DNA of 64,000 bases from [Mycobacterium] vasticus (GTDB taxonomy: Bacteria; Actinomycetota; Actinomycetes; Mycobacteriales; Mycobacteriaceae). The stretch covers positions 2,105,731 through 2,169,730 of the forward strand of contig NZ_CP084028.1 of NCBI RefSeq assembly GCF_020181595.1, read 5' to 3'. Made by a program: the position numbers and the translations under genes. This document shows positions 28,308-36,655 of the stretch, one piece after another. Position 1 is the stretch's first letter. Each line of letters starts with the position of its first letter. Below the pieces are notes generated by a model, which saw only the letters and a list, made by a program, of their open reading frames with translations, was not told where the DNA came from and did no database searches.

Positions 28308-28941
28308 CCGGAACGTCGAGAATGGGGCGTCCCACCCCGGCGCCGGGGCCGTCGAAATGCCACCACTCGCCGGAGTAGACAGACAACCCGCCGGCGCCCA
28401 TCGCCTCACGCAAGGCGGCACGTTCGGCCGTGGCGCGGGCGCTGATTCCGTCGGCGTATGCCGTTGCGGTCGGGGTGAAGTCGTCGAAGCCGGTGCCCAT
28501 CTCAGCCAGGCGCCCCTGTTGATCGGCGGTCGTCACGTCGACGGATCGCCCGGTCTCGTGGCTGCGGGCCAGCGGGCCGGGCCGGGCCACCCAGTTCGGA
28601 TTCGGCACCACCTGAAACATCCGCACCTGCACGTCGTGCGGTCGGTAGCAGTCCCAGAACACCAACCTCCGGCCCCGGGCGCGCAGCGCGCCGGCGGCCG
28701 CCGTCAAACCCGGGGCCAGCGACTCGTGCACCAGGCACCGGGCGTCGGACGGATACAGCTGTACACCGGTGAAGTTATTCGCGGTGGCATAGCGCAGGTC
28801 GATGATCGCGTCCGGCACCGCGCTGCGGACGTCGACGAAACCGGCCGCGCGGGCCTGCGCCGACACCGGCGGGACGTCGGCGGCCGCGACACCGCAGCCG
28901 GTGACCAACCCCAAAAGCAGCACGGCGCTGATCATCCTCAT
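28300..28941 (-). CDS. VanX-like D-Ala-D-Ala dipeptidase, predicted lipoprotein
   Basis: A 213-residue M15-family zinc peptidase. Zinc ligands are His and Asp in [11 protein letters not shown] and the His in SGEWWHFD, whose Glu is the catalytic base. [15 protein letters not shown] carries the Arg needed for transition-state binding. An N-terminal signal with lipobox LVTGC (Cys16) predicts anchoring on the outside of the membrane. VanX enzymes cleave D-Ala-D-Ala; here a role in peptidoglycan turnover or salvage is inferred. ATG overlaps the yaaA stop by four bases. Confidence 0.85.
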   Translation of the reverse strand: MRMISAVLLLGLVTGCGVAAADVPPVSAQARAAGFVDVRSAVPDAIIDLRYATANNFTGVQLYPSDARCLVHESLAPGLTAAAGALRARGRRLVFWDCYRPHDVQVRMFQVVPNPNWVARPGPLARSHETGRSVDVTTADQQGRLAEMGTGFDDFTPTATAYADGISARATAERAALREAMGAGGLSVYSGEWWHFDGPGAGVGRPILDVPVT

Positions 28942-29684
28942 GCCGAGACCACCAGGGTCAGTTTCTGGCCGTCGCGCTCCACCCGCATCCCGGCCCGGCG
29001 CGCCACGGTGGCCACCGCCGCGGCATCGTCGGGTTCGGATCGGGTGGTGGCCAGCGCCCGCGCCAGTCGGCCCTTGTGCGCCTTGTTGAAATGGCTGACA
29101 TTGACCCGACGGCCGTCGGCGTGCTCGGCCAGCACATCGACGCGCACCGCGCCGGGGATCTTCGCCAGGGACGCATAGGAACCCGACCTCAGGTCGACGA
29201 CCAATTCCGCGGCGGCGATCTTGGCCAGCACCGGTTCCAGCACCGGCCGCCAACGCCGGGCCAGGCCCGGCTGCCCGGGCAGCTTCGAACCCGCCGAAAG
29301 CCGGTAGGCCGGTACCTGATCGGTCGCCCGCAGCAGTCCGAACAACGCTGAGCCGACGGCCAGCCGGGCGGTGGCGCGGGCAGCTGCCGCACCGCGCAGC
29401 GACTCGACGTCGAGCGCCTCGTAGAGCACGCCGGTGTAACGCTGGATCGCCGGCGCGGTGGCAGACGTGCGCAGCTGCGCGTTGCGCTCGATCTCGCCGT
29501 CCTGACCGGCCGACAACGCCAGGGCGCGCCGGCTGGCATCACGATCGGCGGCCAGCTCCACCAGCTCTCCGATCAGCGCGGCCCGCAGTTCGGTGAGTTC
29601 CGGGCAGCCCAGGCCGTCCAGTTCCAGCGGGCGGCCGTCGCCGCCGGTGCGTTTAGTCTCCGACGGGGGCAGCAACACGATCAC
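28938..29684 (-). CDS. yaaA: YaaA/DUF328 peroxide-stress protein
   Basis: A 248-residue protein that begins MIVLLPPSETKRTGG from GTG at 29684. It contains ALFGLLRATDQVPAYRLSAGSKLPG and the C-terminal VSHFNKAHKGRLARAL, the DUF328 signature. In E. coli YaaA lowers free iron under H2O2 stress and binds DNA. It overlaps the upstream PAP2 stop and the downstream VanX-like start, so three genes form one coupled operon. Confidence 0.88.
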   Translation of the reverse strand: MIVLLPPSETKRTGGDGRPLELDGLGCPELTELRAALIGELVELAADRDASRRALALSAGQDGEIERNAQLRTSATAPAIQRYTGVLYEALDVESLRGAAAARATARLAVGSALFGLLRATDQVPAYRLSAGSKLPGQPGLARRWRPVLEPVLAKIAAAELVVDLRSGSYASLAKIPGAVRVDVLAEHADGRRVNVSHFNKAHKGRLARALATTRSEPDDAAAVATVARRAGMRVERDGQKLTLVVSA

Positions 29685-30190
29685 AGCGCAGACGTTAACC
29701 GAGCGGCGGCGCTCACCAGCGCGGTGGCGAGCATCGCCGCCCCGACGGTGCCGGTGAGGTAGTGATAGCCGCAGGCCACCAGGCCGAGCATGCCCAGCGC
29801 GCTGAGCAGGACCGCCAGGCCCAGCGCCCACCGCCGGGCCATCCCGACACCGGCTGCCACCACCAGCATGCCCAGCGCCGAGACCAGCAGAGCGGTGTGG
29901 CCGCTGGGGTATTCCAGGTAGGGGCCGTTGTGCCGGTCGAACAACTGCTTGAGCCACTGACCTGCTGCGGTGGCCACGAACGGGACGATCACCACGGCGA
30001 CCGCCAGCGGCCACTGCCGGCGGTACAGCGCGACCGCCAGGGACACCGCCGTCACCGCCAGCACCAGCCAGCCGCTGGTGAAGATCAACAGCCACCGTGG
30101 CTGCTCACCGAGGATCTTGTGGGTGCCGTGGCCGAACCAGGTGTCCAATGCCGTCGCGTCGTGGCCCACCGCCCAGCCCAGGGCCAGCAT
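29681..30190 (-). CDS. PAP2-family membrane phosphatase
   Basis: A 169-residue membrane protein of four or five helices with the three PAP2 motifs: KQLFDRHNGP (motif 1, degenerate), EYPSGHTALLVSA (motif 2, catalytic His) and GYHYLTGTVGAAML (motif 3, partner of KxxxxxxRP-type phosphatases; the usual SRxxxxxHxxxD is relaxed). It probably dephosphorylates a lipid pyrophosphate, such as decaprenyl or undecaprenyl phosphates, at the outer face. Its stop overlaps the yaaA start. Confidence 0.82.
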   Translation of the reverse strand: MLALGWAVGHDATALDTWFGHGTHKILGEQPRWLLIFTSGWLVLAVTAVSLAVALYRRQWPLAVAVVIVPFVATAAGQWLKQLFDRHNGPYLEYPSGHTALLVSALGMLVVAAGVGMARRWALGLAVLLSALGMLGLVACGYHYLTGTVGAAMLATALVSAAARLTSAL

Positions 30191-30246
30191 CGCCAGTAGT
30201 CCGATCGCAGGCCACCACCGCAGGGTGGCCGTGGCGGCGCGTCCTA

Positions 30247-30705
30247 TCAGGCCGACTTCTGGAACAACGGCAGAAGTGCCTGACGGCGCTGGTCGTTGCC
30301 GTCGGCCAGCGCGTGCAGCGCCTGGTCCACCGAGGGTGCGGTGGGGAACTTGGCGTCGTGGTCGAAGTCGCTGAGCAGCTCACCGACGGTGGTGCCCTCG
30401 ATCAGCGTCCACTCCACGCCGGCGGCCCGGCAGTCACCGTCGATCACGCACAGCAGCCAGATGCCCGCGGAGGTGAACGCGGTGACCCCGCTCAGATCGA
30501 GCACCACCGGCTCCTTGGCCAGGACGTAGCGCCGGGCCTGTTCGCTGACCTGGTCCACATTGGCCGAATCGATCCGGCCGCGGATGGTGACGACGGTCGC
30601 GAGGTGCCGATAGTGCGCCCGGATCTGCGCGCCTCCGCATTCGATGACGGAATTGCGCTGCGAACCGATGTGCGACGTGCCCCGAGTGGTGATGGTGGTA
30701 GCCAT
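30247..30705 (-). CDS. STAS-domain anti-anti-sigma factor (Rv1904-like)
   Basis: A 152-residue STAS protein. VVTIRGRIDSANVDQVSEQAR and VLDLSGVTAFTSAGIWLLCV frame the phospho-acceptor Ser of the SpoIIAA fold (in TSAGI). Such proteins bind anti-sigma kinases and release a sigma factor when unphosphorylated. No anti-sigma kinase gene is adjacent. Rv1904 is the corresponding protein in M. tuberculosis. Its target sigma factor cannot be deduced from this window. Confidence 0.85.
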   Translation of the reverse strand: MATTITTRGTSHIGSQRNSVIECGGAQIRAHYRHLATVVTIRGRIDSANVDQVSEQARRYVLAKEPVVLDLSGVTAFTSAGIWLLCVIDGDCRAAGVEWTLIEGTTVGELLSDFDHDAKFPTAPSVDQALHALADGNDQRRQALLPLFQKSA

Positions 30706-30806
30706 GCCCAGCCCCCGCTTCCGATGTGTGATCGCGGTCGGCGGTCGGGCCGGCCTCGATGTTTCCCGAGGTTAGGCGGCGAAGTTAAGGCCATATGGGC
30801 GGCCGA

Positions 30807-32762
30807 TTAACGCTTTGGTGAGATATCGAACGCCTCAGTGGTCCCGGTGAACGCGCTGATCCGGCCGTTGGTGGCCCGCGAGTCGCCCTGGTAACGCAGC
30901 CGATAGCGGCCCGCGGCCACGTCGGAGGGCACCCTCCACGTCACGGTGATCGACGAACGGCGGCGGGCGGTCCGATCCCACCGAAAGGTCGTCGACCAGT
31001 CGCCGTCGTCGGCAACGGTGCTCCACTCGTCGCCGGTTTCGCGCTCCACCCGCAGGTAGGTGCTGCCGCGACGTAGGTCGTTGTTGGGGTGGGCGCCGGC
31101 GAACACCGCCCGCACGGTGTCCCCGGGCTGGTAGCGGGCCCTCGGCGCCTGTAGGACGTCGCCGAACCGGTGGCCGGTGGCCGGTTCGTCCGGGACCGCC
31201 GCGCGGCGGCGGGATCTGCGCTTGCGTGACGGCTCTATGGGGACCTGCCCCGCCGGGGCGGGGCGGCCGTCGCGCATCGCGGTGGCGAGGTCGGCCGCAA
31301 CCTGCTGCAGGGCTGCCAGCCCCCATCGGCCGAACATGGTGCTGCCGCCCTCGTAACGCTGGTCCTCGTACTCCTGCGGCGTGGTGACATAGTGCAGATA
31401 GCCGTTGCTGTACCCGGCTACGAGCACCTGCTGCAGTTGGGCACCTACGATCTCGGCGACGGTGCGGCGCAACCGCAGTCCGGCCACGATGGTCACCTCG
31501 GCGGGAACTCCGATCAGATAGAGCTGCCCGACGCGCAACAACTGAATCGGCCCGCCGGTGGGCATCAACGACAGTGCCTTGTTCAGCCGATTGCCCGGCG
31601 CCGCCGGCAACTTCGGGGCGTGTGCGTCGCGCAACCGCGGCGAGAGCCGATACACCGTGGTGGCGGCCAGCCAGTCGACGATGCGGCTGCGGCCCTGCTT
31701 GACCAGCGGGTGCAGCGGGCCGGGGCCTTCGTCGGTACCGGCCAGCGCTGCCGCACCTGCGAGCACCGGCCCGGTGCGGTGAGGGCGGCCGTCGCCGGTG
31801 AACTCGGGCCGGACCTCGAAATCGGACAGGTCGACGTAGGTGGCAAGTGCGTCGACGCCGCCGCTGACCTCGGTGCCGTGGCCGACGGTCAGGTCGACGG
31901 CCGCGGTGGCCTGGCGGGCGCCGATGATCCGGGTGTTGGCGAATTCGTCCTCGGTGGGCCCGCTGCCCGGGCGGTGATTGAGGTTCGGCGACATGTCCCC
32001 GCTATTGGTCTGGGCGAACGCCGCGATGAACTCGGGAGGTTCGGTCGCCAGGTAGTCGACCTGATGGTCGAGGCGCTCCCACTGGTAGGCGGCATAGCCC
32101 TTGTTGTCGCCACTGATCAGGGTGTTGCGGTTGGTCATGGACGTGCCGTGGGTAGCGAACCAGTTCACCGCGCCGACCAGGCGGCCATCGCGTTCGATGC
32201 GCAGCAGTGTGGTCTGCGGGTCGATCTGGTCGGGGAAGTGGGCACGATCGGCCTCGGGGTTGCGGGCGAACGCCGACGGTGAGCGGTTGCTGCTGGCGTC
32301 GTGCAGCCGCCCGAACGCCAGGCTCAAGGAGGCCGGCGCGAGGTCGGCGTGCGCACGGGTCACCGCCTCGCAGATGCCGTCGACGATCGCGCCGAACGTC
32401 TGCGGCCGAAAGCCTCCGGTGTTGGAGTTGTAGATCCTGTGGTCGGCGTAACCGCCTGGGCCGCAATGAGTATGCGTCGCGGTGAGCATCACGTTGCGGT
32501 ACGTGTAGAGCTTGCCGTAGTCGGCCCCGAGACGCCCGAGCACCTCGCGATGGATGCTTTCCAGCAGCAGCGGCACCTCGCAGACCACCAGCAGGATCCG
32601 GTTGTCGGTCGCGTTGTCGGCGATCACGAACGCCCGCGCGCGCAACCGGTTGTGCAGGCCGGTGGTCTGCTGCGCGGCCACGCCATAGCCGAGCATTCCG
32701 CATTCGGCCGCCTCGCCGGTGATGTCGGCGATCCCGCGTCCCACCCGATACTCGTCTGACAT
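30807..32762 (-). CDS. neutral/alkaline ceramidase
   Basis: A 651-residue amidase that splits ceramide into sphingosine and fatty acid. Zinc-binding TATHTHCGPGG and NWFATHGTSM, and nucleophile Ser in QTNSGDMSPN, are all kept. The C-terminal domain (RAVFAGAHPNNDLRRGSTYLRVE) is the Ig-like domain of the family. ATG at 32762 fits the family start (MSDEYRVGRGIADITG). No signal peptide is seen although the family is often secreted. It is similar to Rv0669c. Mycobacteria make little sphingolipid, so host ceramide is the likely substrate. Confidence 0.92.
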   Translation of the reverse strand: MSDEYRVGRGIADITGEAAECGMLGYGVAAQQTTGLHNRLRARAFVIADNATDNRILLVVCEVPLLLESIHREVLGRLGADYGKLYTYRNVMLTATHTHCGPGGYADHRIYNSNTGGFRPQTFGAIVDGICEAVTRAHADLAPASLSLAFGRLHDASSNRSPSAFARNPEADRAHFPDQIDPQTTLLRIERDGRLVGAVNWFATHGTSMTNRNTLISGDNKGYAAYQWERLDHQVDYLATEPPEFIAAFAQTNSGDMSPNLNHRPGSGPTEDEFANTRIIGARQATAAVDLTVGHGTEVSGGVDALATYVDLSDFEVRPEFTGDGRPHRTGPVLAGAAALAGTDEGPGPLHPLVKQGRSRIVDWLAATTVYRLSPRLRDAHAPKLPAAPGNRLNKALSLMPTGGPIQLLRVGQLYLIGVPAEVTIVAGLRLRRTVAEIVGAQLQQVLVAGYSNGYLHYVTTPQEYEDQRYEGGSTMFGRWGLAALQQVAADLATAMRDGRPAPAGQVPIEPSRKRRSRRRAAVPDEPATGHRFGDVLQAPRARYQPGDTVRAVFAGAHPNNDLRRGSTYLRVERETGDEWSTVADDGDWSTTFRWDRTARRRSSITVTWRVPSDVAAGRYRLRYQGDSRATNGRISAFTGTTEAFDISPKR

Positions 32763-32891
32763 CCCGCAAGTATGGTCAACGGGCCACCAACACGGAAGGC
32801 CGCCCACTCGTCGATGACTGTGTCGAGACCAGGGCCGCTGCTAGTCTCCCAAGGCAGTCCCTGACAGTGAAGCCCCCGGCGAAAGAGTGTT

Positions 32892-34118
32892 GTGCGTAGC
32901 GGAGAGATCAAGGCCCTCACCGGGCTGCGCATCATCGCCGCGGTGTGGGTGGTGCTGTTTCACTTCCGCCCGTTGCTGCGACTGGCCTCGCCGGCCTTCG
33001 CCGACGCGATGGCCCCGATCCTCGACCGCGGGGCCCAGGGCGTCGATCTGTTCTTCATCCTCAGCGGGTTCGTGCTGACCTGGAACTACCTTGAACGGAT
33101 GGGGGAGTCGTTCTCGGCGCGTGCCACCGTGCACTTCCTGTGGCTGCGGCTGGCGCGGGTCTGGCCGATCTATCTGGTCACGCTGCACCTGGCACTGGTG
33201 TGGGTGATCTTCACGCTGCACGTCGGGCATGTGCCGACCGAGGACCTCAGCCGGCTGACAGCCATCAGCTACGTGCGCCAGGTCCTGTTGGTGCAGTTGT
33301 GGTTCGAGCCGTTCTTCGACGGATCCAGCTGGGACGGGCCCGCCTGGTCCATCAGTGCCGAGTGGCTGGCCTATCTGTTGTTCGGTGTGCTGATCCTGGT
33401 GGTCTACCGGATGATGCGAGTGACGTCGGCGCGCTCGCTGGCGGCGCTGGCGGTCGGCGCCTCGCTGCCGCCGCTGTTGCTACTTCTGGTGACCGGCCAG
33501 TTCTACACGCCGTGGAGCTGGCTGCCGCGCATCGTCATGCAATTCACCGCGGGTGCGCTGGCCTGTGCCGCGGTCCGGAAGATGGTGCCGTCACAGCGAT
33601 CCCGCTCCGTCGCCGGATTCGGTTCGGCACTGCTGATCGCAGCGATGGTCGGTGTTCTGAACTACTTCGACGCGCATCCGATCTCGGGGATCTATGACAG
33701 CAGCGGACTGGTCGACGTGCTGTTCGTTCCGTTGGTCATGGCGCTGGCGATCGGTACCGGCAGCCTGCCGGCGTTGTTGTCCACCCGGCTGATGGTCTAC
33801 GGCGGGCAGATCTCGTTTGCGCTGTATATGGTTCACGAGCTGGTGCACACGTCGTGGAATTGGGCCGCAATACAATTCGAGGTCGTGCTGAACGAAGGGG
33901 ACACCGCGGCCAAGTGGATGGTCGCCGGACTGCTGGTGGTGGCGACGGTGCTGTCGATGCTGCTGTTCCACGGTGTTGAGGAGCCGGCGCGCCGCTGGAT
34001 GCGCAAGATGATCGGTGCCCGGCCCGCGACGGCCCAGGTGATGCCCACCGAGGACCCGCTGGCCGTCAAAAAAGTCCTCGACGAACGCACCGTCGCAGTA
34101 CCGGTCAGTGTGCGCTGA
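32892..34118 (+). CDS. OafA/YrhL-type membrane O-acyltransferase (Rv0517-like)
   Basis: A 408-residue acyltransferase-3 protein with about ten membrane helices. Helix 1 ALTGLRIIAAVWVVLFHF carries the catalytic His; FFILSGFVLTWNYL, FLWLRLARVWPIYL and PAWSISAEWLAYLLFG are family motifs. It transfers acyl groups to sugars or lipids on the envelope. It starts at GTG 32892; a TAGTCT box lies at 32842-32847. The next gene is an SGNH lipoprotein, the same pairing as Rv0517-Rv0518. Confidence 0.9.
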   Translation: MRSGEIKALTGLRIIAAVWVVLFHFRPLLRLASPAFADAMAPILDRGAQGVDLFFILSGFVLTWNYLERMGESFSARATVHFLWLRLARVWPIYLVTLHLALVWVIFTLHVGHVPTEDLSRLTAISYVRQVLLVQLWFEPFFDGSSWDGPAWSISAEWLAYLLFGVLILVVYRMMRVTSARSLAALAVGASLPPLLLLLVTGQFYTPWSWLPRIVMQFTAGALACAAVRKMVPSQRSRSVAGFGSALLIAAMVGVLNYFDAHPISGIYDSSGLVDVLFVPLVMALAIGTGSLPALLSTRLMVYGGQISFALYMVHELVHTSWNWAAIQFEVVLNEGDTAAKWMVAGLLVVATVLSMLLFHGVEEPARRWMRKMIGARPATAQVMPTEDPLAVKKVLDERTVAVPVSVR

Positions 34119-34136
34119 GGCTCGGGGAGGACAGCT

Positions 34137-34850
34137 GTGAATGGGGTGCGGACATTCGGTGTCTGCCTGATGGCCGTGGTCATCGCGACTGTGGTGGGGA
34201 CCGGCTGCCTGGCCCGGGATCGCGAGCCGGCCCGCCACTACGAGACGGTGCCGTTGAGCGCGTCGCCCACCCGGATCGCGGTGATCGGTGACTCCTACAC
34301 GGCTGGGTATGAGAACAGCGGCCGCGGTGCGGCGAACTGGACTTCACGTGCCTGGAAGACCTTGGCGGGCCGCGGGGTGTACGTCGCCGCCGACGTGGCC
34401 GCCGAAGGCGGTGCCGGGTACGGCGTGCCCGGCAACCACGGCAGCCTCTACGGAGACCTGACCGCGCGTGCGGTGCAACCCGACGACGCGCTGGTGGTGT
34501 TCTTCGGCTCACGCAACGACCAGGACGTCGACCCGGGCCAGCTGACCCGATTGGTCGCCGACACCCTCGGCCTGGCCCACAGGACCGTACCGACAGCTCG
34601 GATGCTCGTAATCGGGCCCGCGTGGCCCACCCCCGACATTCCGGTCAACGTGTGGCGGATCCGCGACATCCTCAACAGCGAGGCTCACTTCGTCGGGGCG
34701 GACTTCGTGGACCCGCTCGCCGAAGGCTGGTTCGCGGGCCGGCCCGAGCTGATCGGCCCGGACGGCGTGCATCCCACCGACGCCGGGCATGCCTACATGG
34801 CCGACAAGATCGCGCCGTTGATCGCCAGCCAACTGCCCAAGCGGACCTGA
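34137..34850 (+). CDS. SGNH/GDSL-family lipoprotein (Rv0518-like)
   Basis: A 237-residue exported esterase or acyltransferase. Signal peptide with lipobox VGTGC (Cys24). Block I IGDSYTAG has the nucleophile Ser; block III FFGSRNDQD the Asn; block V GVHPTDAGH the Asp and His. It should work outside the cell with the upstream membrane acyltransferase: the SGNH protein moves or removes the acyl group the membrane partner supplies. GTG start 19 bases after the acyltransferase. Confidence 0.88.
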   Translation: MNGVRTFGVCLMAVVIATVVGTGCLARDREPARHYETVPLSASPTRIAVIGDSYTAGYENSGRGAANWTSRAWKTLAGRGVYVAADVAAEGGAGYGVPGNHGSLYGDLTARAVQPDDALVVFFGSRNDQDVDPGQLTRLVADTLGLAHRTVPTARMLVIGPAWPTPDIPVNVWRIRDILNSEAHFVGADFVDPLAEGWFAGRPELIGPDGVHPTDAGHAYMADKIAPLIASQLPKRT

Positions 34851-34894
34851 CCCAATACCGTCCGGATCTCGCTCTAGCCCAGGAAGATTGACGG

Positions 34895-35881
34895 ATGAAC
34901 ACGATGCGGGTGCTGGTCACCGGTGGAACCGGATTCGTCGGCGGCTGGACGGCCAAGGCGATCGCCGACGCTGGGCACCGGGTGCGGTTCCTGGTTCGCA
35001 ATCCCGCCGGTCTGACCACCAGCGTCGAACAGCTCGGCGTCGACGTATCCGATCATGTGGTCGGCGATATCACCGACGCCGACGCGGTGCGACGCGCGCT
35101 GGACGGCTGCGACGCCGTCGTACACGCCGCGGCACTGGTGGCCACCGACCCGCGCCAGAACGAGCAGATGATGACCACCAACTCCGATGGCGCACACAAC
35201 GTGCTGGGCGGCGCGGTCGAATTCGGACTGGACCCGATCATCCACGTCTCGAGCTTCACCGCGCTGTTCCACCCCGGCCTGCGCACTCTGCGGGCGGACC
35301 TGCCGGTGGCGGGCGGATCCGACGGCTACGGCCAGTCCAAGGCCCGCGAGGAAAGCTATGTGCGCGGCCTGCAGGAGGCCGGCGCCCCGGTGAACATCAC
35401 CTATCCGGGCATGGTGCTCGGCCCGCCGGTCGGCGATCGATACGGCGAGGCAGGCGAGGGGGTGCGGGCCGCACTGGGCATGCACGTCATCCCCGGTCGG
35501 GGCGCGGCGTGGCTGATCGTCGACGTGCGTGACCTGGCAGCGTTACACGTCGCGCTGCTCGAACCCGGCCGGGGCCCGCGGCGTTACATGGCCGGCGGCC
35601 ACCGGGTACCGGCCGGCCGGCTTGCGGGCCTGCTCGGCGCGGTGTCCGGTTCGCCGATGGTCGCCCTGCCGGTGCCCGATGTCGCGTTGCGCTGGGCTGG
35701 ACGAATCTTGGATCAGGCCGAACGCGTCCTGCCGATCTCCACGCCTTTCACCGAGGCCGGCATGCAGTACTACACCCAAATGCCGGCCTCTGACGACTCA
35801 CCGGCCGAACGTGACTTCGGTGTCGTCCTGCGCGATCCGCGGGAGACGCTGGCCGATACGGTGGCGGCGATCCGCGGTTGA
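34895..35881 (+). CDS. NAD(P)-dependent epimerase/dehydratase (extended SDR)
   Basis: A 328-residue extended short-chain dehydrogenase: MRVLVTGGTGFVGGWTAKAI binds NAD(P), DGCDAVVHAAALVATDP, VSSFTALF (active-site Ser) and DGYGQSKAREE (Tyr-x3-Lys). The substrate could be a nucleotide sugar or a steroid-like alcohol; mycobacteria have many such proteins. An ATG at 34895 and another at 34904 (MRVLV) are both possible. Confidence 0.82.
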   Translation: MNTMRVLVTGGTGFVGGWTAKAIADAGHRVRFLVRNPAGLTTSVEQLGVDVSDHVVGDITDADAVRRALDGCDAVVHAAALVATDPRQNEQMMTTNSDGAHNVLGGAVEFGLDPIIHVSSFTALFHPGLRTLRADLPVAGGSDGYGQSKAREESYVRGLQEAGAPVNITYPGMVLGPPVGDRYGEAGEGVRAALGMHVIPGRGAAWLIVDVRDLAALHVALLEPGRGPRRYMAGGHRVPAGRLAGLLGAVSGSPMVALPVPDVALRWAGRILDQAERVLPISTPFTEAGMQYYTQMPASDDSPAERDFGVVLRDPRETLADTVAAIRG

Positions 35882-35974
35882 TCACCCGCTGGTTCGGAAC
35901 CTGTCTCGATAGGCCTTCGGTGCGATGCCGAGGTGATTGACGAATACCCACCGATTCGAAAGGAGAGCGCAGAT

Positions 35975-36622
35975 ATGACCGATCTTGTTGACACCATCGC
36001 CGGAGTCTCGGTTCCCGACACGCCGCTGGCGCGCGAGGTGACCGAGTACATCCGCGATATCGAAGACGACCTGCTCTACCACCATTCCCGCCGGGTGTTC
36101 TTCTTCGGTGCGCTGCAGGGCCTCCGGCGCGGATTGACCCCGGACTTGGAACTGCTCTACGTGGGCGCGATGTTTCACGATCTGGGTCTGACCGAGCGCT
36201 ACCGCGACTCCGCGCTGCGATTCGAGGTCGACGGTGCCAATGCGGCCCGCGACTTCCTGCTGCAGCGCGGAGCCGACGAATCCGACGCCCGCAAGGTCTG
36301 GCTCGGCATCGCGCTGCACACCACCCCGGGGGTGCCGGAATTCCTCGACCCCGAGGTGGCCTTGGTCACCGCCGGGGTGGAGACCGACGTCCTCGGCATC
36401 GGCCGCGACGACCTGGCCACCGACTCGCTGGCCGCCGTGACCGCCGCGCATCCGCGACCCGATTTCAAACGTCGCATCCTGCGAGCCTTCACCGAAGGCG
36501 TTCGGTACCGCCCGGACACCACCTTCGGCACCGTGAACGCCGACGTGCTCGCGCACTGCGATCCGTCGTTCGTCCGCGGCGATTTCGTCGAGACCATCCT
36601 GGGCAACAGCTGGCCCGAGTAG
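35975..36622 (+). CDS. HD-domain protein, cyanamide-hydratase-like
   Basis: A 215-residue HD-superfamily protein. YHHSRRVFFFGALQG gives the first metal His; LLYVGAMFHDLGLTERYR the HD pair; GIALHTTPGVPEFLD a later His. This spacing matches the family that includes fungal cyanamide hydratase; actual substrate unknown. AAAGGAGAG lies nine bases before the ATG at 35975. An in-frame extension to 35933 has no such site. Confidence 0.82.
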   Translation: MTDLVDTIAGVSVPDTPLAREVTEYIRDIEDDLLYHHSRRVFFFGALQGLRRGLTPDLELLYVGAMFHDLGLTERYRDSALRFEVDGANAARDFLLQRGADESDARKVWLGIALHTTPGVPEFLDPEVALVTAGVETDVLGIGRDDLATDSLAAVTAAHPRPDFKRRILRAFTEGVRYRPDTTFGTVNADVLAHCDPSFVRGDFVETILGNSWPE

Positions 36623-36655
36623 CCGGGGCCGCTCACCACTGGGGCGAGCGGAGGG

